In this document: one piece after another, positions 55,954 to 64,000 of the stretch
Position numbering within the stretch: position 1 is the stretch's first letter
How the letters are laid out: every line of letters begins with the position of its first letter
Assembly (NCBI RefSeq): GCF_030053425.1
Contig: NZ_JASGBI010000001.1
Location: 3,418,001 to 3,482,000, forward strand
Source of the DNA: Lysobacter stagni
Lineage (GTDB): Bacteria; Pseudomonadota; Gammaproteobacteria; Xanthomonadales; Xanthomonadaceae
Direction of reading: 5' to 3'
Length of the DNA: 64,000 bases
Made by a program: the position numbers and the translations under genes
The notes under the pieces: generated by a model
Told to the model about the DNA's origin: nothing
Seen by the model: the letters and a program-made list of their open reading frames with translations, nothing else
The model's database searches: none

Positions 55954-56480
55954 GCGACACCGCACCACCGAAGGCCCGCACGCCCACCGCACGCAAGCGC
56001 AAGCCGGCGGCGAAGAAATCCGCACCGGCACCGGCATCGACCAACGCAACGCAGGCGGCCGCGCCGGCCGCGGCCACGACAGCGCCCGTTGCGCTGATCC
56101 GCGTGCCGCTGTCGGTACGCTGGCGCGATCTGGACGCGTTCAACCACGTCAACAATTCGAAGTACCTGAGCTACCTGGAAGAAGCCCGCCTGCGCTGGAT
56201 GCTGAGCGTGCCCGGCCAGGGACTGGACGACCACGTCGCTCCGGTCGTGGCGGCCGCCAACCTCAACTACCGCCGTCCGATCGAATGGCCCGCGGAAGTG
56301 GACGTCGAACTGTTCGTCGAACGCCTGGGCAATACCAGCGTGACCATCGGCCACCGCATCGTCGATGCGAAGGACGACTCCGTGCTGTATTGCGACGGCA
56401 ACGTGGTGATGGTGTGGATCGACCGCGAGACCGGTCGCGCCGCGCAATTGCCCGAGGACGTGCGCGCCTCCTGCAGCTGA
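55950..56480 (+). CDS. Hotdog-fold acyl-CoA thioesterase with basic N-terminal tail
   Basis: 176 aa. Residues 50-176 are a 4HBT/YbgC-type hotdog domain with [20 protein letters not shown], where the Asp of DAFNHVNN is the usual catalytic residue. The first 45 residues are Lys/Ala/Pro-rich ([16 protein letters not shown]), like bacterial histone H1-like tails, and not part of the fold. Start overlaps the uvrA stop (ATGA). Hydrolyses acyl-CoA; substrate unknown. Confidence 0.88.
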
Positions 56481-56504
56481 CCGCGCACGGCTTCGTCACG
56501 AACG

Positions 56505-56537
56505 AAAAGAGCGGCGTCGAAGGACGCCGCTCTTTTT
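56505..56537. terminator. Terminator after the thioesterase gene
   Basis: AAAAGAGCGGCGTC-GAAG-GACGCCGCTCTTTTT: perfect stem with A and T tracts; shared with the convergent copper chaperone gene. Confidence 0.92.
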
Positions 56538-56567
56538 CATTGGAAACGCGCTGTACGGAGCGTCCGC

Positions 56568-57011
56568 TTACTCGCCGGCCTTGCGCACGACGAACTCGCC
56601 CAGCACCTTGCCGCCGTCCTTCAGCTTGAACTCCACCGCCACCTTGCTGCCCGGCTGCAGCGCGGCACCCGGGTCCATCAGCATCAGGTGCATGCCACCC
56701 GGCTTCAGCACCGCCGATTGCCCCGGTGCTATGCGCAGCTCCGGCAGCGCGCGCATGCGGCTGACGCCATCGACGATGCGCGTCTCGTGCAGCGAAACAT
56801 CGCCGAAGGCGGCGCTCGACGCGCCCACGATGGTGAGCGGTGTTCCGCACGGATTCTCGATGCGACCAAAGCCCGCCATCATCGGCATGCTGCCCGGTGG
56901 CATGCGCACCCAGCCCTCGCGCACGACCGGCGTGCAACCGCGGGCGAACGCGAGAGAGGACGCCGCCATCAACGCGACGGCCAGGCCAATACGAATGCAG
57001 GTGCGGTTCAT
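56568..57011 (-). CDS. Periplasmic copper chaperone PCu(A)C
   Basis: 147 aa with signal peptide (start MNRTCIRIGLAVALM, cut near AFA). The copper motif H-x10-M-x21-H-x-M is exactly present: His of LHETRI, Met of SRMR, and HLM of GGMHLMLMD. It delivers Cu(I) to cytochrome oxidase CuA in the periplasm. No SCO or oxidase gene lies beside it. Two cysteines (GCTP, NPCG) may form a disulfide. Confidence 0.92.
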   Translation of the reverse strand: MNRTCIRIGLAVALMAASSLAFARGCTPVVREGWVRMPPGSMPMMAGFGRIENPCGTPLTIVGASSAAFGDVSLHETRIVDGVSRMRALPELRIAPGQSAVLKPGGMHLMLMDPGAALQPGSKVAVEFKLKDGGKVLGEFVVRKAGE

Positions 57012-57064
57012 GGGCCTATGATACCGCCAGGACGCCCCTTCTCTTCCCACCTGGACGCATCGCC

Positions 57065-57838
57065 ATGAGCCTCATCGAAACCCGCGCCGCCGACGGCATC
57101 GTCGAACTCAAGCTCGCGCGCGCACCGGTCAACGCACTGAACCCGGAGCTGTGCAACGCGCTGCGCGAGGCGCTGGCGCAGGCGATCGCCGCAGGCGCCC
57201 AGGGCATCGTCCTGAGCGGCGGCGCGAAGGTGTTCTCGGCGGGTCTCGACGTGCCCTACCTGCTCTCGCTGGGTGACGACCGCGATGCGTTGATGGCTGC
57301 GTGGCAAGCCTTCTTCGACACCGCCAAGGCGCTGGCCGAATCGCCGATCCCCGTGGTCTGCGCGATCGGCGGGCACGCACCCGCCGGTGGCTGCGTGCTG
57401 GCGCTGTGCTGCGATTACCGCGTGATGGCGCGCAGCGAGGATCCCGCCAAGCCGTTCCGCATCGGCCTCAACGAAACGCAGGTCGGGCTGGTGGTGCCGG
57501 TCGGCATCCTGCGCCTCATGCAGCGCGTGGTGGGCACGTATCGCGCCGAACGCCTGGTGGTTGCCGGCGACATGGTCGATGCCGAGCGCGCCGAGCGCAT
57601 CGGTCTGGTCGATGAACTGGTCGAGATGGACCGCGTGGATGCACGCGCGCGCGAGTGGCTGGCACAGCTGCTCACGCTGCCGCAGCCGGTCATGCGCCAG
57701 ACGCGCGCCATCGCGCGTGCCGACGTTGTCGCAGCGATGCAGCCGGACCAGATCCAGCTGCCCCGCTTCATCGCCGCCTGGAGCGATCCGGCCACGCAGG
57801 CGGCACTGCACGCGCTCATCGCGCGACTGGGCAAGTAA
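57065..57838 (+). CDS. Crotonase-family protein, enoyl-CoA isomerase-like
   Basis: 257 aa. Oxyanion-hole segments SGGAKVFSAGLDV and GHAPAGGCVLALCCDYRVM. The segment RIGLNETQVGLVVP closely resembles the GLNETQLGI signature of mitochondrial delta3-delta2-enoyl-CoA isomerases, with a further Glu in RAERLVVAG. It would shift double bonds in unsaturated fatty acyl-CoA for beta-oxidation. Hydratase activity is an alternative. Start ATG 54 bp from the divergent copper chaperone. Confidence 0.82.
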   Translation: MSLIETRAADGIVELKLARAPVNALNPELCNALREALAQAIAAGAQGIVLSGGAKVFSAGLDVPYLLSLGDDRDALMAAWQAFFDTAKALAESPIPVVCAIGGHAPAGGCVLALCCDYRVMARSEDPAKPFRIGLNETQVGLVVPVGILRLMQRVVGTYRAERLVVAGDMVDAERAERIGLVDELVEMDRVDARAREWLAQLLTLPQPVMRQTRAIARADVVAAMQPDQIQLPRFIAAWSDPATQAALHALIARLGK

Positions 57839-57841
57839 TCC

Positions 57842-59179
57842 CTACAGGACCCAGATCTCGACGCGCTCGTTGCGATACCGCGCGTTCGGACCGCCGGCGC
57901 GCATCAGCGGCACCTGCGCGCCCATGCCGCGCGCGTGCAGCACCGGCAGTCCGCGCGCCATCAGTTCGTGTGCTACCAGGTCCGCGCGATCGTTGCTCAT
58001 CATCGTCGCCGCGACCTGGCTGCCCGCGCCCAGATCGGCGAAGCCGATCACCAGCAGGCGCTTGCCACGGTTCATCGGCAATCGCATGAATGCGTCCAGG
58101 CGGTCGAGGTCGCGCACTGCGCGACTATCGTACACGCTGCTGGCCACACCGCTGTCGTTGTTGCCGCTGAAGTTGAAGCGCAGGCTCAAGGGCACGCGCG
58201 TGGCGGTGCCAAGCAGTTCGCGATAGTCGTTGGGGCCGACCAGGGTCGTGGGGCGATAGCCCGGGCGCAGCGTCACGGCAGCATGGCCGGCCTGCGTCAC
58301 CGCGTCCTGTCCGCGCTGGCCCATGGCGTACAGCGCGAAGCTGCGGCTGAGCGCGCCCATCATCTGGCTGCCGTACAGCGTGAAACGACGACTCAGCGGG
58401 TAGTCCTCGCTCTGCACCGCCAGGCGCGTGGGCGACACCGCGCGCCCGCCATCGGATACCGCGATGGGCCGTACGTTCGCGCCCCACGGCTGGCGCAGCG
58501 TGACGAAGCCGATGCCCGATGGATCGGCGGCGATCGCGCGCACCAGCGCCTCACCATCGGCATGTTCGGTCGCGGGCGCATACGACGCGCCCTGCATCAC
58601 GCGTTCGTCCATCACGTCGCGCGCGGAATTCGTACCGGCCACCGTGTGCAGGTGGACCGCGCCGCGTCCTCCCACATCGCGCCAGTCGCGCACCTGTCCG
58701 GAGAACAGGCGGCGCAGTTGCGCGTAGTCGAGTTTGGCGATCGGGTTGTCGCGATGAACCACCACGGCGACGCCATCGAGCGCCAGCACGAATTCCTGGT
58801 CGTGCGACGCCAGGTCGCCCAGCTGCCAGCCGGCGTCCAGCTCGGCGGCAGTGGGGCGGCGCGTCATCATCGCGATGTGCGCATTGCCGTCGACCAGATC
58901 CTGGAAGCCCCGCGCGGAACTGGTGCCGGCGATCTCCACGATGAGCGGCTGACCGTCGCGCACCGCGTGGATCTCGGTGACCGACGCGCGCGCGGCCACG
59001 CGGCGAATCTGCTGATAACCGATGTCGCGCAGCCAGGATTCGGCCACGGCCGGCACCAGCCGCGCGGCCATGGTCTGCGAACCGGAAATGCGGACGCGCT
59101 CGGCGTCCATCTGCGCGTGCGCCAGCGCACTGGCGCACAACAACCACAACAACACCGTAATACGAGCAACGCGTGACAT
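57842..59179 (-). CDS. PstS-like substrate-binding protein fused to an OmpA domain
   Basis: 445 aa. Signal peptide MSRVARITVLLWLLCASALA. Residues 28-310 form a phosphate-binding-protein-like fold: ISGSQTMAARLVPAV, HIAMMTRRPTAAELD, VVVHRDNPIAKLDYAQLRRL and HTVAGTNSARDVMDER. The C-terminal 130 residues resemble an OmpA-like domain (LDRLDAFMRLPMNRGKRLLV, LVAHELMARGLPV, RNERVEIWVL). The protein is probably periplasmic and tethered to peptidoglycan. No pst transporter genes adjoin it. Ligand unproven. Confidence 0.82.
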   Translation of the reverse strand: MSRVARITVLLWLLCASALAHAQMDAERVRISGSQTMAARLVPAVAESWLRDIGYQQIRRVAARASVTEIHAVRDGQPLIVEIAGTSSARGFQDLVDGNAHIAMMTRRPTAAELDAGWQLGDLASHDQEFVLALDGVAVVVHRDNPIAKLDYAQLRRLFSGQVRDWRDVGGRGAVHLHTVAGTNSARDVMDERVMQGASYAPATEHADGEALVRAIAADPSGIGFVTLRQPWGANVRPIAVSDGGRAVSPTRLAVQSEDYPLSRRFTLYGSQMMGALSRSFALYAMGQRGQDAVTQAGHAAVTLRPGYRPTTLVGPNDYRELLGTATRVPLSLRFNFSGNNDSGVASSVYDSRAVRDLDRLDAFMRLPMNRGKRLLVIGFADLGAGSQVAATMMSNDRADLVAHELMARGLPVLHARGMGAQVPLMRAGGPNARYRNERVEIWVL

Positions 59180-59289
59180 CGCGCACGCCCCCTATGCGAA
59201 ATGGCGCAAGGATCGGGGGCGGATATGACTGAACGGTTACACCGCGCGCAATTCCGTCACATCAGACAGGAACGGGCGGATGCGGCACA

Positions 59290-60147
59290 TCAATCGCCGA
59301 GCGCGACCGGACGGGAGGGGTCGTCTATCCAGCCACTCCACGAACCGGTGAACAACCGGGCGTCGTGCACGCCGGCATGCTCGAGCGCCAGCAGCAGATG
59401 GCACGCGGTCACACCCGAGCCGCACATGGCGACGACATCGCGGCCGGCGCGCCCCCGCAGCAACGCGTCGAATTCCAGCGCCAGTTCGGACGCGGGACGG
59501 AACACGCCGTCACGCATGCTCAACGCGTACGGACGATTGCGCGCCCCCGGCACGTGTCCGCCGACGCGATCGATCGGTTCGACGTCGCCACGAAAACGCT
59601 CGGCCGCACGTGCGTCGAGCAACACACCGCCCGCATCGAGGTGCGCCTGCACCTGGGTGGCGTCGAGGAGCCGGTCGGTGTCGAACGTCGCCGGATACGG
59701 CGCTGCCGGCGTGGCGACCGGCTCGACGGACTCGACCGGCAAGCCCAGCGATTGCCAGCGTTGCAGACCGCCGTCGAGCACGGCCACGCGCGCATGTCCA
59801 AGCAGGCGCAGCATGTACCACAGTCTCGCCGCGGCAAGCGCGCCGTCGGCGGCGTCGTACACCACGACCTGATGCTGCGGCGTGACGCCCCACCGGCCAA
59901 GCGCGGCGGCGAAATCGGCAAGATCCGGCCACGGATGGCGGCCGGCGTGCGCCTTGCGGTGATCGGACAGTTCGCGGTCCAGGTGTGCGTAGAACGCGCC
60001 CGGAACATGCGCCTGTCGCCACGCGGCCTCGCCGGCTTCGGGCGCGGCAAGGCTGTGGCGCGTGTCGAACACGACCAGGTCTTCGTTGCCAAGCGCATCG
60101 GCCAGATCTTCGGCCGACACCAGCGTGGTCCAGTGCATCGGGCTCAT
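59290..60147 (-). CDS. Thiosulfate/3-mercaptopyruvate sulfurtransferase
   Basis: 285 aa, two rhodanese domains. N domain: FDTRHSLAAPEAGEAAW and HVPGAFYAHLDRELS. C domain active-site loop MCGSGVTACHLLLALEHAG, with the catalytic Cys in CGSGVTA, which fits 3-mercaptopyruvate sulfurtransferases (CGSGVTA) rather than thiosulfate rhodaneses (CRKGVTA). Start ATG overlaps the nudL stop (ATGA): operon DUF1289-nudL-sulfurtransferase. Confidence 0.9.
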   Translation of the reverse strand: MSPMHWTTLVSAEDLADALGNEDLVVFDTRHSLAAPEAGEAAWRQAHVPGAFYAHLDRELSDHRKAHAGRHPWPDLADFAAALGRWGVTPQHQVVVYDAADGALAAARLWYMLRLLGHARVAVLDGGLQRWQSLGLPVESVEPVATPAAPYPATFDTDRLLDATQVQAHLDAGGVLLDARAAERFRGDVEPIDRVGGHVPGARNRPYALSMRDGVFRPASELALEFDALLRGRAGRDVVAMCGSGVTACHLLLALEHAGVHDARLFTGSWSGWIDDPSRPVALGD

Positions 60148-60779
60148 CGGATCGCCTCCAGGCGCTGGCGCAGGTTGAACAGCATCGACGCGGTCGCGCC
60201 CCAGATGCGCTGCGCGGGATATCGGTACTCGAAGACCTCGCGCGGACGACCGCGGAAGTCCAGCGTGTGCGTGGCCAGGTTGGCCGGATCAAGCAGGAAC
60301 GACAACGGCACTTCGAACACGTCGGCCACTTCGCCCGGATCCGGATGCGCGACGTAGTCCGGCGCCAGCAGCGCGACCACGGGCTGCACGCGATAGCCGG
60401 TGATGGTCGCCAGCGGATCGAGGAAACCCAGCGGCTCGATCTGCCGCGAGGTCAGGCCGATCTCCTCGCGCGTTTCGCGCAACGCGGCCGCCACGGAATC
60501 GGCGTCGTCGCGTTCGATGCGGCCACCGGGAAAACTCACTTGTCCGCCGTGATGACGCAGTGCGTCGGTGCGGCGCGTGAGCAGCACCTGCGTGCCCTCG
60601 TGCCGCGGCACCAGCCCCACCAGCACCGCCGCGGGAATCGAAGCGGCGCCATCGGGAATCAGATCGTGCAACTCCGCCAGGTTCCAGCCGGGCCCCGCGG
60701 GCGGCATGGTCAGCGGATACAGCGCCGCTTCCAGGCCGGGCCAGTCGGGCACCATCGCACCGGAACGCGGCCGGTTCAC
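60144..60779 (-). CDS. NUDIX hydrolase, CoA pyrophosphatase (NudL) type
   Basis: 211 aa from the GTG that overlaps the DUF1289 stop (GTGA); ATG 60755 gives 203 aa. Nudix box GGRIERDDADSVAAALRETREEIGL, given here as GGRIERDD and RETREEIGL, and the upstream motif QVSFPGG are complete and match the YeaB/NudL subfamily with VLLTRRTDALRHHGGQVSFP. Cleaves CoA to 3',5'-ADP and phosphopantetheine. Confidence 0.9.
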   Translation of the reverse strand: MNRPRSGAMVPDWPGLEAALYPLTMPPAGPGWNLAELHDLIPDGAASIPAAVLVGLVPRHEGTQVLLTRRTDALRHHGGQVSFPGGRIERDDADSVAAALRETREEIGLTSRQIEPLGFLDPLATITGYRVQPVVALLAPDYVAHPDPGEVADVFEVPLSFLLDPANLATHTLDFRGRPREVFEYRYPAQRIWGATASMLFNLRQRLEAIR

Positions 60780-60961
60780 TGCCGGCGCGACTCGCGCTCG
60801 GGCAGCACGGCTTCCATCATGCGCAGGCGTTCGTCGTCGTCCATGTGGGGCCAGCGTGCGATCTCCGCACCGGTGCGATGGCACCCCTGGCAGAAACCGT
60901 CATCGTCCAGACTGCAGACGCCGATGCACGGACTGAGCACGGCGCGAAAAAAAGTATTCAT
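60776..60961 (-). CDS. DUF1289 small cysteine-rich protein
   Basis: 61 aa. Cysteine pattern SPCIGVCSLDDDGFCQGCHR is that of the DUF1289 family, thought to bind metal or an iron-sulfur cluster. First gene of the operon with nudL and the sulfurtransferase. Function unknown. Confidence 0.88.
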   Translation of the reverse strand: MNTFFRAVLSPCIGVCSLDDDGFCQGCHRTGAEIARWPHMDDDERLRMMEAVLPERESRRQ

Positions 60962-61023
60962 CGACCAACAACCGTAAGGCGGGCATGCGCCGGATTCAAC
61001 CGCCGCAGCGTGTTCGACCCCAC

Positions 61024-61056
61024 AAAAACGTCGAGCCGGCGGGGCCGGCTCGACGT
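61024..61056 (-). terminator. Terminator of the FKBP gene
   Basis: On the minus strand ACGTCGAGCCGGC-CCC-GCCGGCTCGACGTTTTTGTG: 13-bp stem with a T tract, 59 bp after the stop codon. Confidence 0.9.
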
Positions 61057-61114
61057 GGTGGAACGATAGCGCCTGGCCGCAACGCCCGCGCGATGCGCGA
61101 GCGTTGGCAGGACG

Positions 61115-61801
61115 TTACTTGACGCTGACCAGCTTGATCTCGAACTGCACCGCGACGTTCGGCGGGAACGGCGTGCGCGGATCGGCACCATAGGCCTTGT
61201 CGGGCGGCAGGGTGACTTCCCACTTCGAACCGGCCGGCATCTGCAGCAGCGCTTCGCGGATGGCGGGCATCTCGATCTCGCTGACCTTGATCGACGGGAC
61301 GTTCTGCGCCGGCTTGGGCTGCGCCGGACGCTCGCCCCACGGGTACGGACCGGCGAACTCGAGCTGCACGGTGCTGGCCTGCGTCGGCTTGGCACCGGTG
61401 CCCTTCTCGATCTCGCGGAACTGCACGCCGCTGGGCAGCGACTTCACGCCCGGCTTGGCCTTGTTGGCCGCGATGAACTGGTCGCTCTTGGCCTTGTTCT
61501 CGGAAGCGGCCTTGTCCCAGGCGGCCTTCGCCTTGGCCTGCTGGCGCTGCTGCATGTTCTGCACGGCAGTGCGCAGCTGGTCGACCGGCACGGAGGGCTG
61601 CTTCTTGCCGTAGCCGTCCTGCAGGCCCTTGATGATGGTGTTCACATCGACCTGCTCACCGCTTTCGACAGCGTTGCGGCCCAGGTCGTAGCCAAGCGCG
61701 TAGCTCAGCTTGCCCTTCTCGGTCGAAGTATCCTGCGCGACGGCATTGCCGGCGGTCAGAGCCAGGGCCGCGACGGCGGCAGCGATCAAACGCAACTTCA
61801 T
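61115..61801 (-). CDS. FKBP-type peptidyl-prolyl isomerase, Mip/FkpA type
   Basis: 228 aa. Signal peptide MKLRLIAAAVAALALTAGNA. N-terminal helical dimerisation domain (KLSYALGYDLGRNAVES, then a long Lys/Ala-rich helix) and a C-terminal FKBP domain (LPSGVQFREIEKGTGAKP, PAGSKWEVTLPPDKAYGA). FKBP residues around VQLEFAG are altered relative to the usual V.V.Y.G, so isomerase efficiency is uncertain. Periplasmic chaperone. Confidence 0.9.
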   Translation of the reverse strand: MKLRLIAAAVAALALTAGNAVAQDTSTEKGKLSYALGYDLGRNAVESGEQVDVNTIIKGLQDGYGKKQPSVPVDQLRTAVQNMQQRQQAKAKAAWDKAASENKAKSDQFIAANKAKPGVKSLPSGVQFREIEKGTGAKPTQASTVQLEFAGPYPWGERPAQPKPAQNVPSIKVSEIEMPAIREALLQMPAGSKWEVTLPPDKAYGADPRTPFPPNVAVQFEIKLVSVK

Positions 61802-62019
61802 TCGGTGGAATCTCCGTGATGGATCGGGGCGGGACTACCGCTCCTTAGGTAAAGCCCGCACCGGTCGAATGGACCCGGATGGACGCGCTAGGATAACGGC
61901 GCCTGCGGCTGATCGCCACTGAGCGTCGTCACCGCTCTGACACCGCCCCCGGGACGAAGTTCCGCGCCCCCAAGGCCCCATTCTTCCAACGTTTTCCTGC
62001 CCCCGAAGGCCCTTCACCC

Positions 62020-62802
62020 ATGTCCGAAACGCCCGTCCTGACCGCCGACCGAGGCGCCGTCCGCCTGATCACCGTCAACCGGCCCGACAAGCTGAACGCG
62101 CTGAATGCCGCCACCCTCGACGCGCTGCTGGCCGCCTTCGAGGCCGCAGCGGCCGATCCGGGCGTCCGCAGCGTGGTCCTGACGGGCTCGGGCCCCAAGG
62201 CTTTCGTGGCGGGCGCGGACATCGCCGAGATGAACGGACTGACACCGGTGCAGGGCCGCGATTTCTCCCTGCGCGGGCAAAAGCTGATGCGCCGCATCGA
62301 GAAGATGCCCAAACCCGTGGTCGCCATGGTCAACGGCTTCGCCCTGGGCGGTGGACTGGAACTGGCCATGGGCTGCCACCTGCGCGTCGCAGCGGACACC
62401 GCGAAGGTCGGCCAACCCGAAATCAACCTGGGCCTGATTCCCGGCTTTGGTGGCACGCAGCGGCTGATGCGACTGGCCGGTCGCGCCGCCACGCTGGAGC
62501 TGTGCCTGGTCGGTGCGCCCATCGACGCCAACCGTGCGCGCGAACTGGGCATCGTCAACCGCGTCGTGCCGGCGGCGGAACTCGAAGCCGAGACCATGAA
62601 GCTGGCCGAGCAGCTGGCCAACGCCGCACCGCTCGCGCTGCGCGGCGTGCTGGACTGCGTGAACGTCGGCGGCGAGTGCGGCATCGAGGAAGGACTGGAG
62701 TACGAAACCGCCCAGTTCGGCCTGATGTTCTCCACCGACGACATGCGCGAAGGCACCGGCGCGTTCCTCGAACGCCGCAAGCCGCAGTTCAACGGCACCT
62801 GA
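62020..62802 (+). CDS. Enoyl-CoA hydratase
   Basis: 260 aa crotonase. ITVNRPDKLNALNAATLDAL, oxyanion segments KAFVAGADIAEM and GFALGGGLELAMGCHLRVA. Both catalytic glutamates are at their expected positions, in VGQPEINLGLIPGFGGTQRL and TLELCLVG. Hydrates 2-enoyl-CoA in fatty-acid oxidation. Divergent from the FKBP gene; upstream of a Cys-rich protein and nth. Confidence 0.93.
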   Translation: MSETPVLTADRGAVRLITVNRPDKLNALNAATLDALLAAFEAAAADPGVRSVVLTGSGPKAFVAGADIAEMNGLTPVQGRDFSLRGQKLMRRIEKMPKPVVAMVNGFALGGGLELAMGCHLRVAADTAKVGQPEINLGLIPGFGGTQRLMRLAGRAATLELCLVGAPIDANRARELGIVNRVVPAAELEAETMKLAEQLANAAPLALRGVLDCVNVGGECGIEEGLEYETAQFGLMFSTDDMREGTGAFLERRKPQFNGT

Positions 62803-62819
62803 GTTCCGCCCGGTCGCGC

Positions 62820-63224
62820 ATGCACGCATCCGCATCGCCATCGGCCGAAGACACCGCGCCCTGCCCGTGCTGCGGGTGCGGCGCGCGCACGCACGTGCAC
62901 GCGATCGCCGCGGCGCTGATGCAGGACGATGTCGACGGCGCGCTTGATCTGGGACTGCTCGACACCCACGACTGCATCGACTGCACCGAGGCGTGCCGCA
63001 CGATGGTGCGCACGGTGCGTGAGGAACGCCGGCGTGCGCTCGCCGCGCGCGAACGCCATCGCGCACGTGATGCACGCTTGCAGCGCCGCGCGGCGGAACG
63101 CGCGGCGCGTGCGGCACCACCGGTCGCACCGTCGGCCACCGTCGCGGCACCGGCACTGCCTTCCGCCGCCGCAGCCGCGCTCGAACGCGCGCGCGCACGC
63201 GCCGCCGCTCGCCACAAGCCATGA
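62820..63224 (+). CDS. Hypothetical Cys- and Arg-rich protein upstream of nth
   Basis: 134 aa. The N-terminal 65 residues hold PCPCCGCGA and THDCIDCTEAC, possibly a zinc or iron-sulfur site. The following 70 residues are Arg/Ala-rich and helical (RRRALAARERHRARDARLQR). In related genera an RnfB-like ferredoxin gene often sits here; this could be a reduced relative, which is inference. Start 17 bp after the hydratase; ATGA overlap with nth. Confidence 0.65.
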   Translation: MHASASPSAEDTAPCPCCGCGARTHVHAIAAALMQDDVDGALDLGLLDTHDCIDCTEACRTMVRTVREERRRALAARERHRARDARLQRRAAERAARAAPPVAPSATVAAPALPSAAAAALERARARAAARHKP

Positions 63225-63934
63225 CCGCCACCACGAAGAAGATGACCGCGGCCAAGCGTCCGCGCCGCGGGCCGCGCCTGTCGCCGGCGGAAATCGAGAC
63301 GATGTTCGAGCGCCTCAAGGCGCTCAATCCCAAGCCGGTCACCGAACTCGAATACCGCACGCCCTACGAACTGCTGGTGGCGGTGACGCTGTCCGCGCAG
63401 GCCACCGACGTGGGCGTCAACAAGGCCACGCGCAAACTCTTTCCCGTTGCCAACACGCCGCAGGCCATCGCCGCGCTGGGTGTCGAAGGGCTCAAGCCGT
63501 ACATCTCCACCATCGGCCTCTACAACACCAAGGCGGCCAACGTGGTGGCGATGGCCCGGCAGCTGATCGAGCAGCACGACGGCCAGGTGCCACGCGAGCG
63601 CGCAGCGCTGGAAGCGCTGCCCGGCGTGGGACGCAAGACCGCCAACGTCGTCCTCAACACCGCCTTCGGGGAACCGACCATGGCGGTGGACACCCACATC
63701 TTCCGCGTGGCCAACCGGACCGGACTGGCCCCGGGCAAGACCGTGCGCGCGGTCGAGGACGAGCTGCTCCGGGTGGTGCCGCCGCCGTTCCTGCACGACG
63801 CCCACCACTGGCTGATCCTTCACGGACGCTACGTCTGCAAGGCGCGCAAGCCCGACTGCCCGCACTGCGCCCTGCGCGACCTGTGCCGCTTCAAGGACAA
63901 GACGCCGGGCGAACCCGATCCCGTCGCCGGCTGA
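63221..63934 (+). CDS. nth: Endonuclease III
   Basis: 237 aa. DNA glycosylase/AP lyase for oxidised pyrimidines. Helix-hairpin-helix with catalytic Lys in LPGVGRKTANVV, catalytic Asp in VDTHIFRVANR, and the iron-sulfur cysteines C-x6-C-x2-C-x5-C in CKARKPDCPHCALRDLC. About 20 extra basic residues at the N-terminus (MTATTKKMTAAKRPRRGPR). Overlaps the upstream gene by 4 bp. Confidence 0.97.
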   Translation: MTATTKKMTAAKRPRRGPRLSPAEIETMFERLKALNPKPVTELEYRTPYELLVAVTLSAQATDVGVNKATRKLFPVANTPQAIAALGVEGLKPYISTIGLYNTKAANVVAMARQLIEQHDGQVPRERAALEALPGVGRKTANVVLNTAFGEPTMAVDTHIFRVANRTGLAPGKTVRAVEDELLRVVPPPFLHDAHHWLILHGRYVCKARKPDCPHCALRDLCRFKDKTPGEPDPVAG

Positions 63935-64000
63935 CCGCCCGTCGGCGCGCACCGTCACCGTTGCGTCATCGGGAAGAAATAAGTCAGCGCTGTCACATTT

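Overview
The window is a contiguous stretch of a high-GC gammaproteobacterial chromosome. The gene order lexA-recA-recX-alaS-csrA-tRNA-Ser-tRNA-Arg, a LexA box of the type TTAGTAG-N5-CTACTAA, and the family-level resemblance of most proteins point to the Xanthomonadaceae/Lysobacteraceae, probably a Lysobacter-like organism. This is inference from gene content, not a database match. Coding density is high. I see no insertion sequence, prophage, CRISPR array or plasmid function.

Layout. 1-6600 is the most accessory part: the start of an NRPS-like protein running off the left edge, a J-domain membrane protein, a polyprenyl-phosphate sugar-1-phosphate transferase (exopolysaccharide initiation), an Sfp-type phosphopantetheinyl transferase, a nucleotide-sugar dehydrogenase and a GAE-type epimerase. 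6700-13425 holds tRNA-Arg, tRNA-Ser, csrA, alaS and the SOS cluster recX-recA-lexA, then a CinA-type amidohydrolase. 13600-17200 holds a secreted hypothetical protein, an ECF sigma factor with a membrane-protein partner, and a RegB/RegA redox two-component pair. 17300-26300 holds mutS, katG, a YidB-like protein, hslR, a MATE exporter and a Mut7-C protein carrying an unusual repeat insertion.

26400-30250 is the translation/secretion cluster ffh / rpsP-rimM-trmD-rplS on the minus strand. 30368-36154 holds a YpjD-like cytochrome assembly protein and a complete MarR-regulated tripartite Emr-type efflux operon. 36265-39762 holds purU, two hypotheticals, radA and tRNA-Thr. 39861-46832 is the conserved murJ-ribF-ileS-lspA-ispH run, divergent from rpsT, followed by the rplU-rpmA-obgE block. 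49794-52845 holds a secreted subtilase with a PPC domain and an OmpA-like lipoprotein. 53035-63934 holds uvrA, a thioesterase with a histone-like tail, a PCu(A)C copper chaperone, two crotonases, a PstS-OmpA fusion, a DUF1289-NudL-sulfurtransferase operon, a Mip-type FKBP and nth.

The window is mostly core genome. DNA repair is strongly represented (recA, recX, lexA, mutS, radA, uvrA, nth). The points most worth a second look are: the truncated condensation-like start of the NRPS-like gene beside a dedicated phosphopantetheinyl transferase; a 30-bp-period tandem repeat expanding the zinc-ribbon linker of the Mut7-C protein; covarying REP hairpin pairs, one of them inside the efflux operon; a GGA-rich csrA leader; and the PstS-OmpA and basic-tail thioesterase domain architectures. 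I did not find a convincing wholly new multi-gene system.
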